Shown: positions 34,959 through 44,284 of the stretch, piece by piece
How positions within the stretch are numbered: position 1 is the stretch's first letter
Layout of the letters: each line of letters starts with the position of its first letter
Source of the DNA: Lactobacillus sp. CBA3606
GTDB lineage: Bacteria > Bacillota > Bacilli > Lactobacillales > Lactobacillaceae
Direction: 5' to 3'
Assembly (NCBI RefSeq): GCF_002970935.1
Contig: NZ_CP027194.1
Coordinates: 1-64,000, forward strand
DNA length: 64,000 nt
Made by a program: the position numbers and the translations under genes
The notes under the pieces: generated by a model
Databases searched by the model: none
The model's input: only the letters and a program-made list of their open reading frames with translations
Told to the model about the DNA's origin: nothing

Positions 34959-36398
34959 ATGAATTTAGGATTGAGTATTTTATCCTTAGCTCGTTTTCAG
35001 TTTGCGATGACGACGGTATTTCATTTTTTCTTTGTGCCATTATCAATTGGGTTAGCTTTAATCGTCGCTATTATGGAAACAATTTACGTTGTTAAGAAGG
35101 ATGAGTTATATAAACATATGGCGCAATTCTGGGGACGAATCTTTTTACTTAGCTTTGCCGTTGGTGTTGTTACTGGGATTATTCAAGAATTTCAATTTGG
35201 GATGAATTGGTCAGATTATTCACGGTTTATGGGTGATATTTTTGGTGCGCCATTGGCAATCGAAGCGTTGGTGGCGTTCTTTATGGAGTCAACGTTTATT
35301 GGCCTGTGGATGTTTGGTTGGGATCGATTTAACGCAGGAATTCATTGTGCGTTCATTTGGCTAACTGCCATTGGGACGATGATTTCCGCAATGTGGATTT
35401 TAGCGGCGAATAGTTTCATGCAAAATCCCGTTGGGTTTATGATTAATGCCAAAACTGGCCGGGCTCAAATGACCAGTTTTTCAGCGGTCATTAAAAATCC
35501 ACAGTTATGGTATGAATTACCCCATGTGTTGTTTGGCGCTTTCGTAACCGGTGCCTTTGTTGTGGCGGGGATGGCAGCGTTTGGTTTACTCAAAAAACGA
35601 AACGTTCAGTTCTTCCGCAAATCTATCACGATCAGTTTACTCGTTGGTCTGATTGCGACCATTGGGGTGGTTGGCATGGGCGATTTGCAAACCCGTTATA
35701 TTATTAAAGAACAGCCGATGAAGTTTGCAGCGACTGAAGGGTTGTATAAGGATTCAGGCTCACCGGCACCTTGGGCGATTATTGAGGGCTTAGATACCAA
35801 AAATCACCAAGCCAAATGGTCAATTGAAGTGCCGTATGTCTTAGATATCTTGAGCTATCATAAGTTAAGTGGGAATGTAAAGGGCCAAAACCGGCTGAAC
35901 AAAGAATTACATGCGAAGTATGATCATAAATTTGGTAAAAGCATGAATTACTATGTCCCAGCTAAAACATTATTCTGGAGTTTCCGGGTCATGGCAGTGT
36001 CTGGCGGCCTATTCGCGTTAATTGCGATTGTCGGCTTATTCTTTAACCGTGCCAGTTCAACGTTGATTGAACGGCAGCGTTGGTTCTTATGGGTTTTAGG
36101 AATCTGTACGTTCTTACCATTTGCTGCGAATACGGCGGGCTGGTTCATTACTGAATTAGGTCGTTATCCATGGGTCGTTTATGGGTTGTTAACAATCGCG
36201 GATGCCGTCTCACCAAATGTGAGCGTGGCGTCACTATTGATTTCAAATATCATTTACTTCTGTTTATTCAGTGGCTTAGGCGTTGTTATGATTGTCTTAT
36301 CACGGCGGACGTTACGTCAGGGTCCGGATGATTTGTTACAAGCGGCCGATGATGCACCATATGATCCATACGGCAAGGGGGCCTTCAGTCATGAGTAA
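34959..36398 (+). CDS. cydA: Cytochrome bd quinol oxidase subunit I
   Basis: CydA (479 aa) binds the hemes b558, b595 and d and oxidises quinol, reducing O2 to water in the cytoplasmic membrane. Visible features are the heme-ligand His22 (TTVFHFFFVPL), the glutamates of the EALVAFFMEST segment near 99-107 and GRYPW late in the protein. It is shorter than the E. coli subunit, matching the short Q-loop type of Firmicutes. It overlaps cydB by eight bases. Lactiplantibacillus needs added heme to use this enzyme. Confidence 0.96.
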   Translation: MNLGLSILSLARFQFAMTTVFHFFFVPLSIGLALIVAIMETIYVVKKDELYKHMAQFWGRIFLLSFAVGVVTGIIQEFQFGMNWSDYSRFMGDIFGAPLAIEALVAFFMESTFIGLWMFGWDRFNAGIHCAFIWLTAIGTMISAMWILAANSFMQNPVGFMINAKTGRAQMTSFSAVIKNPQLWYELPHVLFGAFVTGAFVVAGMAAFGLLKKRNVQFFRKSITISLLVGLIATIGVVGMGDLQTRYIIKEQPMKFAATEGLYKDSGSPAPWAIIEGLDTKNHQAKWSIEVPYVLDILSYHKLSGNVKGQNRLNKELHAKYDHKFGKSMNYYVPAKTLFWSFRVMAVSGGLFALIAIVGLFFNRASSTLIERQRWFLWVLGICTFLPFAANTAGWFITELGRYPWVVYGLLTIADAVSPNVSVASLLISNIIYFCLFSGLGVVMIVLSRRTLRQGPDDLLQAADDAPYDPYGKGAFSHE

Positions 36399-37386
36399 CT
36401 TACAATTCTTATGGTTTGTGTTAGTTGGCGTTTTGTTTAGTGGCTTCTTCTTCTTAGAAGGATTTGACTTTGGGGTTGGGATGACGATTAAGAGCTTAGC
36501 CCAAACAAGGCAAGAACGGGATGTTGTGATTCATACGATTGGTCCGCACTGGGACGCTAACGAAGTTTGGTTGATCACTGCCGGTGGTGCCATGTTTGCA
36601 TCGTTTCCAATGTGGTATGCGTCATTATTTTCTGGCTTTTATCTAATTCTGTTATTTATTCTGGTGGCTTTAATTATGCGTGGCGTCTCCTTTGAATTTC
36701 GGAGTCGGATGGCAACTGCTGCTGGCCGCAACTTTTGGGAATGGGCCGCTGCAATTGGTAGCTTTTGTGCCGCATTCTTGTTTGGCATGATGTTCACTGC
36801 GCTCGTTAAAGGGATGCCGATTGATGCAAATGGTAATCTCACCGCCCACTTTACGGATTACGTCAATCCGTTCACGTTAGTTGGTGGGGTGGCGGTTACC
36901 TTACTATGTTACTTACATGGCTTGAATTTTATTCGGTTAAAGACGACGGGAACTTTACGGCAGCGCGCACTTCAGTGGGCTAAACCCCTTTATTGGGTCT
37001 TGTTCGCTGGTGAGGTCTTGTTCGCAGTCTTACTCTATTTCAATACCGACTTTTTCACGAAACGGCCAGTGTCAACGTTGATTTTAGTGGTTGCCCTAGT
37101 GGCGTTGACGGTCTTAGCGACGTGGGGTGTATATGGCAATCATGAATGGTTATCCTTTATCGGCAGTGGCTTATCATTGATTGATGTCGTGGTCTTATTG
37201 TTTAATGGCCTGTTCCCACGGGTGATGGTTGCCAACAATGCCGCTCACAGTATTCTAATTAAGAATGCGTCGAATTCACCATATACGCTACATGTGATGA
37301 CTATCATTACTCTGACGGTGTTACCGATTATGTTGGCTTACTTTATCTGGAGTTATTGGGTATTTTATAAGCGCCTAGCATCGTAA
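36391..37386 (+). CDS. cydB: Cytochrome bd quinol oxidase subunit II
   Basis: CydB (331 aa) is the partner subunit of CydA, with eight to nine hydrophobic segments and the family start FLWFVLVGVLFSGFFFLEGFD. The ATG at 36391 lies inside the end of cydA, with AAGGGGGCC as ribosome binding site; the longer upstream frame is not coding. A terminator-like hairpin follows. Confidence 0.95.
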   Translation: MSNLQFLWFVLVGVLFSGFFFLEGFDFGVGMTIKSLAQTRQERDVVIHTIGPHWDANEVWLITAGGAMFASFPMWYASLFSGFYLILLFILVALIMRGVSFEFRSRMATAAGRNFWEWAAAIGSFCAAFLFGMMFTALVKGMPIDANGNLTAHFTDYVNPFTLVGGVAVTLLCYLHGLNFIRLKTTGTLRQRALQWAKPLYWVLFAGEVLFAVLLYFNTDFFTKRPVSTLILVVALVALTVLATWGVYGNHEWLSFIGSGLSLIDVVVLLFNGLFPRVMVANNAAHSILIKNASNSPYTLHVMTIITLTVLPIMLAYFIWSYWVFYKRLAS

Positions 37387-37400
37387 AAGTTGTTTGAATC

Positions 37401-37440
37401 AGATCGTGACTTAGCAATGAATAAGTCACGATCTTTTGTG
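37401..37440 (+). terminator. Terminator or attenuator between cydB and cydC
   Basis: AGATCGTGACTTA (37401-37413) pairs perfectly with TAAGTCACGATCT (37422-37434) over an eight-base loop, followed by a T-rich tract interrupted by GTGA. It stands 26 bases before cydC and may keep CydCD below CydAB. Confidence 0.75.
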
Positions 37441-37465
37441 ATTTTTGAGTGAGGAGGGATGGTCA

Positions 37466-39202
37466 ATGTTTGATCCAGCACTATTTAAGCTTCCAGGCAT
37501 GCGCCGACTCGCCGTGTTATTGACGGTGTTGGCGTTATTTGAGGGAATCTGTATTATCATGCAAGCCCAGTTTTTGGCGGTGGCAATTGTGGGCCTATGG
37601 CGGCGCCAAGCGTTGACAACTGTCTTACGACCAATGTTGTTTTTTGCCATTGCGTGGGTGGGCCGACAATTGTTAGTGGTCATTAAGAATCATTTGATGT
37701 ATCCACTGGTTGCCAAGACGACTGGGGCATTACGGCGCCAAGTCATGCAAAAGCTTTATCGCTTAGGACCGAGCTATGTCGCCAAAATGGGCACGGGTAA
37801 CGTGGTGACGACTGCCTTAGAGGGGCTTGATAAAGTTCAGACGTATTTGATGTTGGTCGTCATTAAAGTGATTGATATGATGGTGATTCCCTGGGTGATT
37901 TTAATTTATATTGCCTTTTTACGCTGGCGGGAAGCCTTGTTTCTATTGGCCATTTTTCCATTAATTATTTTATTTATGATTATTCTTGGGTATGCGGCCC
38001 AGGCCAAGGCAGATCGGCAATATGCAGGTTATCAGCGATTATCCAATCATTTTGTTGATACGTTGCGTGGGTTACCGACGTTAAAACAGCTGGGCTTGAG
38101 TAAGCGCTATGCCAAGAATGTGTATCAAGTAAGCGAAAGTTATCGTCAGCAAACACTGGCAGTCATTAAAGTAGCCATGTTATCGACGTTTGCCTTGGAT
38201 TTTTTCACGACGTTATCCATTGCAGTGGTTGCCGTCTTTTTAGGCTTTGGCTTAATTAATGGCACGATTACCTTATTGCCGGCGCTAGTGATTCTAGTCT
38301 TAGCACCAGATTACTTTTTGCCCCTGCGAACGTTCGCTAATGACTACCATGCAACCTTAAATGGTAAAAATGCGTTTACCGCCGTTAAGACGATGCTGGC
38401 ATTACCGTTACCGACGCAACAAGCCCAACTAGGCACGACGCCGTTAACTTGGCAAGCAGATAGTACGTTAAGTTTGAAAGCTGTCGATTTTGGGTACACG
38501 ACTGATCAGTTAGCCTTAACGAACCTCGATTTTACGGCTAAAGGTTACCAGCGAATTGGGATTATTGGGGCCTCAGGTTCTGGCAAGTCAACCTTGATTA
38601 AGTTATTAGGTGGCTTTTTGACGCCCACCCCGAACCAGGGGACGCTGGCAGTTAATGGGCAACCGATTCCACATCTTGATCAGACTGCTTGGCAACAAAG
38701 CTTTTTCTATATTCCACAAAATCCGTACTTGTTCCATGCGACTGTCGCTGAAAACATCGCTTTTTATCAGCCACAGGCGACACCGACTGCAATTGCCCAA
38801 GCTGCTGAGCGAGCCGGCTTAACGGCTTGGTTACAGACTTTGCCAGCAGGGCTAGCCACGCCAATTGGGGAAGGCGCGCGAGGGGTCAGTGGCGGTCAAG
38901 CACAACGGATTGCGTTGGCCCGCGCGTTCTTAGATAATTCACGGCAGATTTTATTATTTGATGAACCGACAGCGCATTTAGATATTGAGACTGAAGCGGC
39001 CTTAAAACAAACGATTTTGCCAGTATTTGATCAACATTTGGTCTTTTTTGCAACACATCGATTACATTGGTTGAATCAAATGGATTATGTGCTGGTCTTG
39101 TCACATGGTCGTATCGTTGAACAAGGGGTGCCAGCGCAATTAGCAACACACGCCGGACCGTATCAACGGCTATGGACTGAAATGGGAGGTGCGACCGAAT
39201 GA
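37466..39202 (+). CDS. cydC: CydCD-type ABC exporter, first subunit
   Basis: This 578-residue half-transporter (six hydrophobic segments, then an ATPase) forms a heterodimer with the next gene product. The pair exports thiols such as cysteine or glutathione, which is needed to assemble cytochrome bd. Walker A is GASGSGKSTLIK and the signature GVSGGQAQRIALA. By E. coli naming it corresponds to CydD; cydC is used for gene order as in Bacillus. The ATG at 37466 follows GAGGAGGG. Confidence 0.92.
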   Translation: MFDPALFKLPGMRRLAVLLTVLALFEGICIIMQAQFLAVAIVGLWRRQALTTVLRPMLFFAIAWVGRQLLVVIKNHLMYPLVAKTTGALRRQVMQKLYRLGPSYVAKMGTGNVVTTALEGLDKVQTYLMLVVIKVIDMMVIPWVILIYIAFLRWREALFLLAIFPLIILFMIILGYAAQAKADRQYAGYQRLSNHFVDTLRGLPTLKQLGLSKRYAKNVYQVSESYRQQTLAVIKVAMLSTFALDFFTTLSIAVVAVFLGFGLINGTITLLPALVILVLAPDYFLPLRTFANDYHATLNGKNAFTAVKTMLALPLPTQQAQLGTTPLTWQADSTLSLKAVDFGYTTDQLALTNLDFTAKGYQRIGIIGASGSGKSTLIKLLGGFLTPTPNQGTLAVNGQPIPHLDQTAWQQSFFYIPQNPYLFHATVAENIAFYQPQATPTAIAQAAERAGLTAWLQTLPAGLATPIGEGARGVSGGQAQRIALARAFLDNSRQILLFDEPTAHLDIETEAALKQTILPVFDQHLVFFATHRLHWLNQMDYVLVLSHGRIVEQGVPAQLATHAGPYQRLWTEMGGATE

Positions 39203-40944
39203 AAAACTTTTTTGCCACGTTTCAACATGATACTTGGGTGATGCCGTACCTCCGCAAATATAAGAAATTACTAGCACTTACGCTCTTTTTAGGTCTGATG
39301 ACTTTTTTCTGTGGCTCGGCATTAATGTTCAATTCAGGCTATTTAATCAGTCGTGCGGCGCAACGACCAGAAAATATTTTATTGATTTACGTCCCGATTG
39401 TCTTGACTAGAGCTTTCGGTATCGGCCGGCCAGCATTTCGGTATGCGGAACGGATTACGAGCCATAACTGGGTTTTAAGAATCGTCTCAGATTTTCGGAA
39501 GAAGCTCTATCAAGCGGTGGCTAAACAAGCCGTCGCCATTCGGCAGAATTTTCAAACTGGAGATGTCTTAAGTTTGTTGGCCGATGATATTGATCACATT
39601 GAAAACCTCTATTTGCGGACAGTTTTTCCAACAGTTATTGCGTGGACCATGTACGTGATAATTGTACTTGCACTCGGCTATTTCAGCTGGTGGTTCGGGT
39701 TATTGATGGTAGTCTTATTAGGGCTAATCGTGGTCGTGATGCCATTGTGGTCCGTCTTAATCAATGGTGCTAGGGAAGCCAAAAGTCGTAAAATTCAACA
39801 ACAATTTTATACGCAATTGACCGATTCAGTGATGGGACTCAGTGACTGGGTGATTGCTGGGCGTCAAGCGGATTTTAATGCGCAGCAAACAGCACCCATC
39901 GAGCAAATAGAAGCACTCCGGCAAGCGGACCATCAATTTCAATGGTGGCGTGATTTTACCATTCAATTATTGTTCGGTGTGATTTGCTTGGCCTTATTAG
40001 GGTGGAGTAGCTTGTATTGGACCACTAATCCGGCTAGCGTTAACTGGATTGCTGCCTTTGTGTTATCGGTCTTTCCGTTAGTTGATGCGTTTCAGTCAGT
40101 TAGTCAAGGTGTCAGCGAGTGGCCCAGCTACCAACGGTCGATTAAGCGGGTTAATCAGCTGGATACGACGCCACCAGATGAGTCGCAACAGACACAACTC
40201 ACTGAACCATTCCAAACACTGCGGGTGACTCAGCTTGGCTTTCAATATGACGCCACCCAACCAGCTATTTTTGACCATTTGGATTTAACGCTGCAAGCTG
40301 GTGAAAAAGTGGCCTTACTCGGGCCTTCTGGCACTGGCAAGAGCACGTTACTTAAATTGATTTTAGGTGATTTGACACCCAATGCTGGGACTATCCAGTT
40401 AAACGATGTGCCGATTAGTCGCTTGCAAACGGCGCGAGCTGCTTTGTTTGGCGTCTTAGACCAGCAACCTTATTTGTTCAATACGAGTATTCTAAATAAT
40501 GTGCGCATGGGGAATTTGCAGGCCACGGATGCGGCCGTTAAAGCCGCGTTAGTTGCAGTGGAATTAGGACCGTTAATCGATGCGTTACCAGCGGGAATGG
40601 CGACGCTAGTCGAAGAAGGCGGGACCCGGTTTTCGGGCGGTGAACGCCAACGGATGGCCTTGGCGCGTATTTTATTACAAGATGCGCCGATTATCATTTT
40701 GGATGAACCTACAGTTAGCCTAGATCCGATTACAGAAGCACATTTGTTAGCTACTATTTTTCGGGTGTTACAAGATAAAACCATTCTCTGGGTGACTCAT
40801 CATTTAGCTGGGATTGATTATGTTGATCAAGTGCGCTTTTTAGAGGCGGGACGGTTCGATATGGCTGGGACGCCTGCCGAATTATATGCAACTGCGCCGC
40901 GATTTAAGCGGTTGTATGATTTAGACCGCGGTCGTGATGCTTGA
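39199..40944 (+). CDS. cydD: CydCD-type ABC exporter, second subunit
   Basis: The 581-residue partner overlaps the previous gene by four bases (ATGA). It has six hydrophobic segments and an ATPase with Walker A GPSGTGKSTLLK, signature RFSGGERQRMALA and Walker B IIILDEPTVSLD. By E. coli naming it corresponds to CydC. It ends the cyd operon before a strong terminator. Confidence 0.92.
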   Translation: MKNFFATFQHDTWVMPYLRKYKKLLALTLFLGLMTFFCGSALMFNSGYLISRAAQRPENILLIYVPIVLTRAFGIGRPAFRYAERITSHNWVLRIVSDFRKKLYQAVAKQAVAIRQNFQTGDVLSLLADDIDHIENLYLRTVFPTVIAWTMYVIIVLALGYFSWWFGLLMVVLLGLIVVVMPLWSVLINGAREAKSRKIQQQFYTQLTDSVMGLSDWVIAGRQADFNAQQTAPIEQIEALRQADHQFQWWRDFTIQLLFGVICLALLGWSSLYWTTNPASVNWIAAFVLSVFPLVDAFQSVSQGVSEWPSYQRSIKRVNQLDTTPPDESQQTQLTEPFQTLRVTQLGFQYDATQPAIFDHLDLTLQAGEKVALLGPSGTGKSTLLKLILGDLTPNAGTIQLNDVPISRLQTARAALFGVLDQQPYLFNTSILNNVRMGNLQATDAAVKAALVAVELGPLIDALPAGMATLVEEGGTRFSGGERQRMALARILLQDAPIIILDEPTVSLDPITEAHLLATIFRVLQDKTILWVTHHLAGIDYVDQVRFLEAGRFDMAGTPAELYATAPRFKRLYDLDRGRDA

Positions 40945-40958
40945 CATTAACTTAGGCC

Positions 40959-41001
40959 AAAAAATGCGGCAAGAATCTTATGAATTCTTGCCGCATTTTT
41001 T
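40959..41001. terminator. Bidirectional terminator after cydD
   Basis: AAAAAATGCGGCAAGAAT (40959-40976) pairs perfectly with ATTCTTGCCGCATTTTTT (40984-41001). It works for the cyd operon and for the convergent prenyl synthase gene. Confidence 0.94.
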
Positions 41002-41028
41002 GGGTTAAATCACCTTTTAGGCCTTGGA

Positions 41029-42006
41029 TTAATGGTTGCGAACTAACAATTGTGTCACGAGGTGTCTTAGGGCTTGTTGACTGCTGCCGGCGGGTAAGCG
41101 ATTAATCAGGCTTAAGGCTTGTTGTGTATACGTGGTAGCCAATTGTTGGGTCTGCGTGACCCCGCCTAAGGCAATCACTTGGTCGCGAATTGCGAGCAGG
41201 TCCTGATTAGTTGGGTGACTGCCTGGCATGGGAAGCTGTTGTGCCAAGCTCGGGTCACGTTGTAGCGCATAGATTAAAGGCAAGGAATAGACCCCCACCT
41301 TTAAATCAGCCAAGACCGGTTTATGGGTCAAGGCTTCATCACCGGTGTAGTCCAGAATATCATCTAACATTTGATAGGCAAGACCAAGTTGTTGACCGAT
41401 TTGTTGTGCCAAGGTTTCCACAGCAGCTGGTGCCACGGCTAAATGTGCACCTTGCTGGCAACTGAGGCTGAATAAGCGGGCTGTTTTACCTGCGACGACT
41501 TGTAAATAGTCATTAAGCGTAGTGGTCGGTTGAAAGTTATGGGCCATTTGATCTAGCTCACCTTGTAACACTGCCCGCATGGCAGCAGTGTTGCGCTTCA
41601 CATCAGCAGGGGTACGGGCAGATAAGACGACTTGGTCGAAGTAACACGTGAATAAGAGATCGCCCGCATAAATGGCATTGCGTTGTCCGTAATCTTGGTG
41701 AATAGTCGTAATTTGTCGGCGCTTAGGGGCTTCATCAATGACATCATCATGAATTAAGGTGGCAACATGTAAAAGCTCCATTGCCGCCGCACCAGCTTGT
41801 AACCGGACTGGATCTTGATCAGCGCCAAATTGGCTGAATAAATAAAAGAAGCCTGGGCGTAAAAATTTACCGCCAGCGGCTAATAGCGTGTGCACCCGGT
41901 CATTGATGGCCGCATTATCAATCTGCACATTTGCCAGTAAATAAGGTTTTAGCGCTGTTAATTGGTCGTGAATTTGAGTATTGGACCGCCAAATATTTTG
42001 AATCAT
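41029..42006 (-). CDS. Polyprenyl diphosphate synthase (second copy)
   Basis: A 325-residue prenyl synthase, paralog of DmkB at 14383-15372. The Asp-rich motifs are DDVID at 87-91 and DDILD at 215-219, with GGKFLRPGFFYLF near 45. It is divergent from menA, which uses its product to prenylate DHNA. Two copies in one 27-kb stretch suggest separate supply for respiration and EET, or different chain lengths. That split is inference. A GGAG site precedes the ATG. Confidence 0.88.
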   Translation of the reverse strand: MIQNIWRSNTQIHDQLTALKPYLLANVQIDNAAINDRVHTLLAAGGKFLRPGFFYLFSQFGADQDPVRLQAGAAAMELLHVATLIHDDVIDEAPKRRQITTIHQDYGQRNAIYAGDLLFTCYFDQVVLSARTPADVKRNTAAMRAVLQGELDQMAHNFQPTTTLNDYLQVVAGKTARLFSLSCQQGAHLAVAPAAVETLAQQIGQQLGLAYQMLDDILDYTGDEALTHKPVLADLKVGVYSLPLIYALQRDPSLAQQLPMPGSHPTNQDLLAIRDQVIALGGVTQTQQLATTYTQQALSLINRLPAGSSQQALRHLVTQLLVRNH

Positions 42007-42129
42007 GCACCGTCACTCCATACGGGTGGGCTGAATCAACCCTTGCAGCCCCACCTATTCTAAAATACAATCTATATTAAAGGTACAAATAACTGGAAAC
42101 GTTGTCAAATAAAAGGGGGAGGCATTTTC

Positions 42130-43041
42130 TTGAAACCGAAAGTTTTTCTGGAATTTGTGGAGATTAAGTCGTTGATTGCTAGCATTTTACCATTTGTTTT
42201 AGGCAGTTTGTACGCAAGCTATAACTATCATCAAATTCATTTGGGCTATCTGAGTTTGTTCTTTGTGGCATCTTCGTTATTCCATATGGCGACTAATGCC
42301 AATGATAACTATCAGGATTTTATCCATGCGCCACGTAATGTGGATAATCAGGACTTTTTGGAAGCGACTAATGTCGTCGGGGTGCAGCAGATTTCGATTC
42401 GCCAAGCACGCACTGTGACTTTTGGCTTGGCGGGGCTGTCATTACTTTTGGGCCTGTGGTTAGTGACTAAGACGGGGTGGCCGCTATTGTGGATGGGCGT
42501 TTACTCATATGCTGTCGGGTATTTTTATGCCGGTGGTCCCAAGCCAATTTCAACGGGACCGTTTGGTGAATTCTTTTCAGGATTTACCATGGGTTTCATG
42601 ATTTTTTGGATTGCCGTCTATATAAATACGTTTGATGTCGCCCCGTTGACCTGGGGTGCAAGTCTGAAAGTATTGGTGGCGTCTGGCTTAGCAATTTTTG
42701 CCATTGCCAATATTATGCTGGCCAATAATATTTGTGATCAGGCCGAAGACTTAGCCTTGGGCCGACACACGATTTTGTATTATCTAGGCAAGCCAGTGAT
42801 GCTGCAAGTCTTTGCCTGGAGTTATGTTGCCGGTTATGGTTGCTTAGTCGGCGCGGTTGGGCTGGGTGTTTTACCGCCGTTAAGCTTGCTGACCTTGTTA
42901 AGTGCTATCCCAGTTTTCAAAAATACGCGTGTCTTTATGCAAAAACAAGTCAAACGGGAGACCTTTAGCTTATCCATTAAGAATGCAACATTAATTTGTT
43001 TATCATTTATCGTTTTTATGGGAATCGGGCTCATCGTTTAA
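42130..43041 (+). CDS. menA: 1,4-dihydroxy-2-naphthoate polyprenyltransferase
   Basis: MenA (303 aa, also called DmkA in EET work) joins DHNA and polyprenyl diphosphate to give demethylmenaquinone. It is a UbiA-family membrane enzyme with about nine hydrophobic segments. The metal-binding motifs are NDNYQDFIHAPRNVD near residue 58 and DQAEDLALGRHTILYY near 200. The start is TTG behind GGGGGAGG. No genes for DHNA synthesis occur nearby, consistent with species that depend on supplied DHNA. Confidence 0.92.
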   Translation: MKPKVFLEFVEIKSLIASILPFVLGSLYASYNYHQIHLGYLSLFFVASSLFHMATNANDNYQDFIHAPRNVDNQDFLEATNVVGVQQISIRQARTVTFGLAGLSLLLGLWLVTKTGWPLLWMGVYSYAVGYFYAGGPKPISTGPFGEFFSGFTMGFMIFWIAVYINTFDVAPLTWGASLKVLVASGLAIFAIANIMLANNICDQAEDLALGRHTILYYLGKPVMLQVFAWSYVAGYGCLVGAVGLGVLPPLSLLTLLSAIPVFKNTRVFMQKQVKRETFSLSIKNATLICLSFIVFMGIGLIV

Positions 43042-43045
43042 CGGC

Positions 43046-43101
43046 AAAACGCCATAACTTAGGCCCACAAACTGTGTCGGGTACCTAAATTATGGCGTTT
43101 T
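43046..43101. terminator. Bidirectional terminator after menA
   Basis: AAAACGCCATAACTTAGG (43046-43063) pairs with CCTAAATTATGGCGTTTT (43084-43101) with one mismatch and a longer loop. It separates menA from the convergent oxidoreductase gene. Confidence 0.85.
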
Positions 43102-43106
43102 AAGCT

Positions 43107-44081
43107 TTATTTTTCAAAAGGATACCGATAATCCCATTGATTACGCGCGGCGGTCATGACGGCCATCACATCCGTTGTCTTGGCTAACGTTGTGTTGGCG
43201 AGTTGACCGGCGACCGTTTTTTGCATGTCAGCAATTTCATAAGCCATGGCTTGTGCAGTTGTACCGGCTTGGATGAGTTCAGTTGCGCCATTAGCGGCGG
43301 TGAAACGCGCTTGGTCGGCCCGGGGGTAAGAATCAATCGTGAAAAACCCATTTTCGTAGGCGACGATGCCTTGTTTGGGCATCTTAGCGCGAAACGTTAA
43401 AGCCACCGTTGCGAGTTCATCATGCGCCGTTCGGAGTGTAATCGTTTCGGCTTCATCCACGCCACTACTGAAACGATGCATCGTTGTCCCAGTAATCACG
43501 GGCGTTGCCGTTAAAAATTCACGGACAAAAGCGAGGGCGTAGACGCCAATATCAAGTAGGGCGCCGCCAGCAAGTTGGGGATTGAAGAACCGGTTAGTCG
43601 GATCGGGATCTTTGAAGCTACCGAAGCTAGCCTGAACCATTTTCAAAGCGCCTAATTCGCGTTCAGCCGCAAAATCATGCAGTCTTTGATACAATGGCAT
43701 GTGATAAAGGGTCATTGCTTCAGTTAATATCAAGTGATTTTTGGTGGCGAGGGCGGTGGCTTCAGCGAGTTCAGCGCTAGTTAAAGTAATGGCTTTTTCG
43801 CTAAGGACGTGTTTGCCGGCTCGAAGCGCTGGTAGAATCGTGTCGATATGATAGTTGTGTGGCGTGGCGACATACACAATGTCGACTTGGTCATCCGCTA
43901 ATAACGTTGTTAAATCGCTATAAGCTTTCGGGATACCATGGTCGTGCGCAAAGGTCGTGGCTTTGGCTTGCGAACGTGAACAAACGGCATACAGTTCACC
44001 ATCTGGTTGATCAAAGGCAGTGACAAATTGGGTTGCAATATTGCCAAGCCCAACAATAGCCCACCGATAAGTTTTTGACAT
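43107..44081 (-). CDS. Gfo/Idh/MocA-family oxidoreductase
   Basis: A 324-residue NAD(P)-dependent dehydrogenase of the sugar or inositol type. The Rossmann motif GLGNIATQFVTAF is at residues 11-23, and the catalytic EKAITLT (matching the family's EKP motif) is near residue 95. It stands alone and its substrate cannot be read. The ATG follows AAGGAGG. Confidence 0.85.
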   Translation of the reverse strand: MSKTYRWAIVGLGNIATQFVTAFDQPDGELYAVCSRSQAKATTFAHDHGIPKAYSDLTTLLADDQVDIVYVATPHNYHIDTILPALRAGKHVLSEKAITLTSAELAEATALATKNHLILTEAMTLYHMPLYQRLHDFAAERELGALKMVQASFGSFKDPDPTNRFFNPQLAGGALLDIGVYALAFVREFLTATPVITGTTMHRFSSGVDEAETITLRTAHDELATVALTFRAKMPKQGIVAYENGFFTIDSYPRADQARFTAANGATELIQAGTTAQAMAYEIADMQKTVAGQLANTTLAKTTDVMAVMTAARNQWDYRYPFEK

Positions 44082-44284
44082 GAAAAAAGTCCTCCTTAAA
44101 ATTCGAGTTTGGTCTGTCTCTAGTTTAGCAGGTGAAAAAGTTTTAGCAATCCGCTAACCGATATTTTATTCTGTGATGAAAGTCTGTAGAATAGAGGTAG
44201 CTGCTGATGCCAGTGAGGTGTCGGTTGCGTGAGTACATAGGTGAGTTAGTCGGCGACAAGTGGTACGACGAAGGGAGCGGATGA

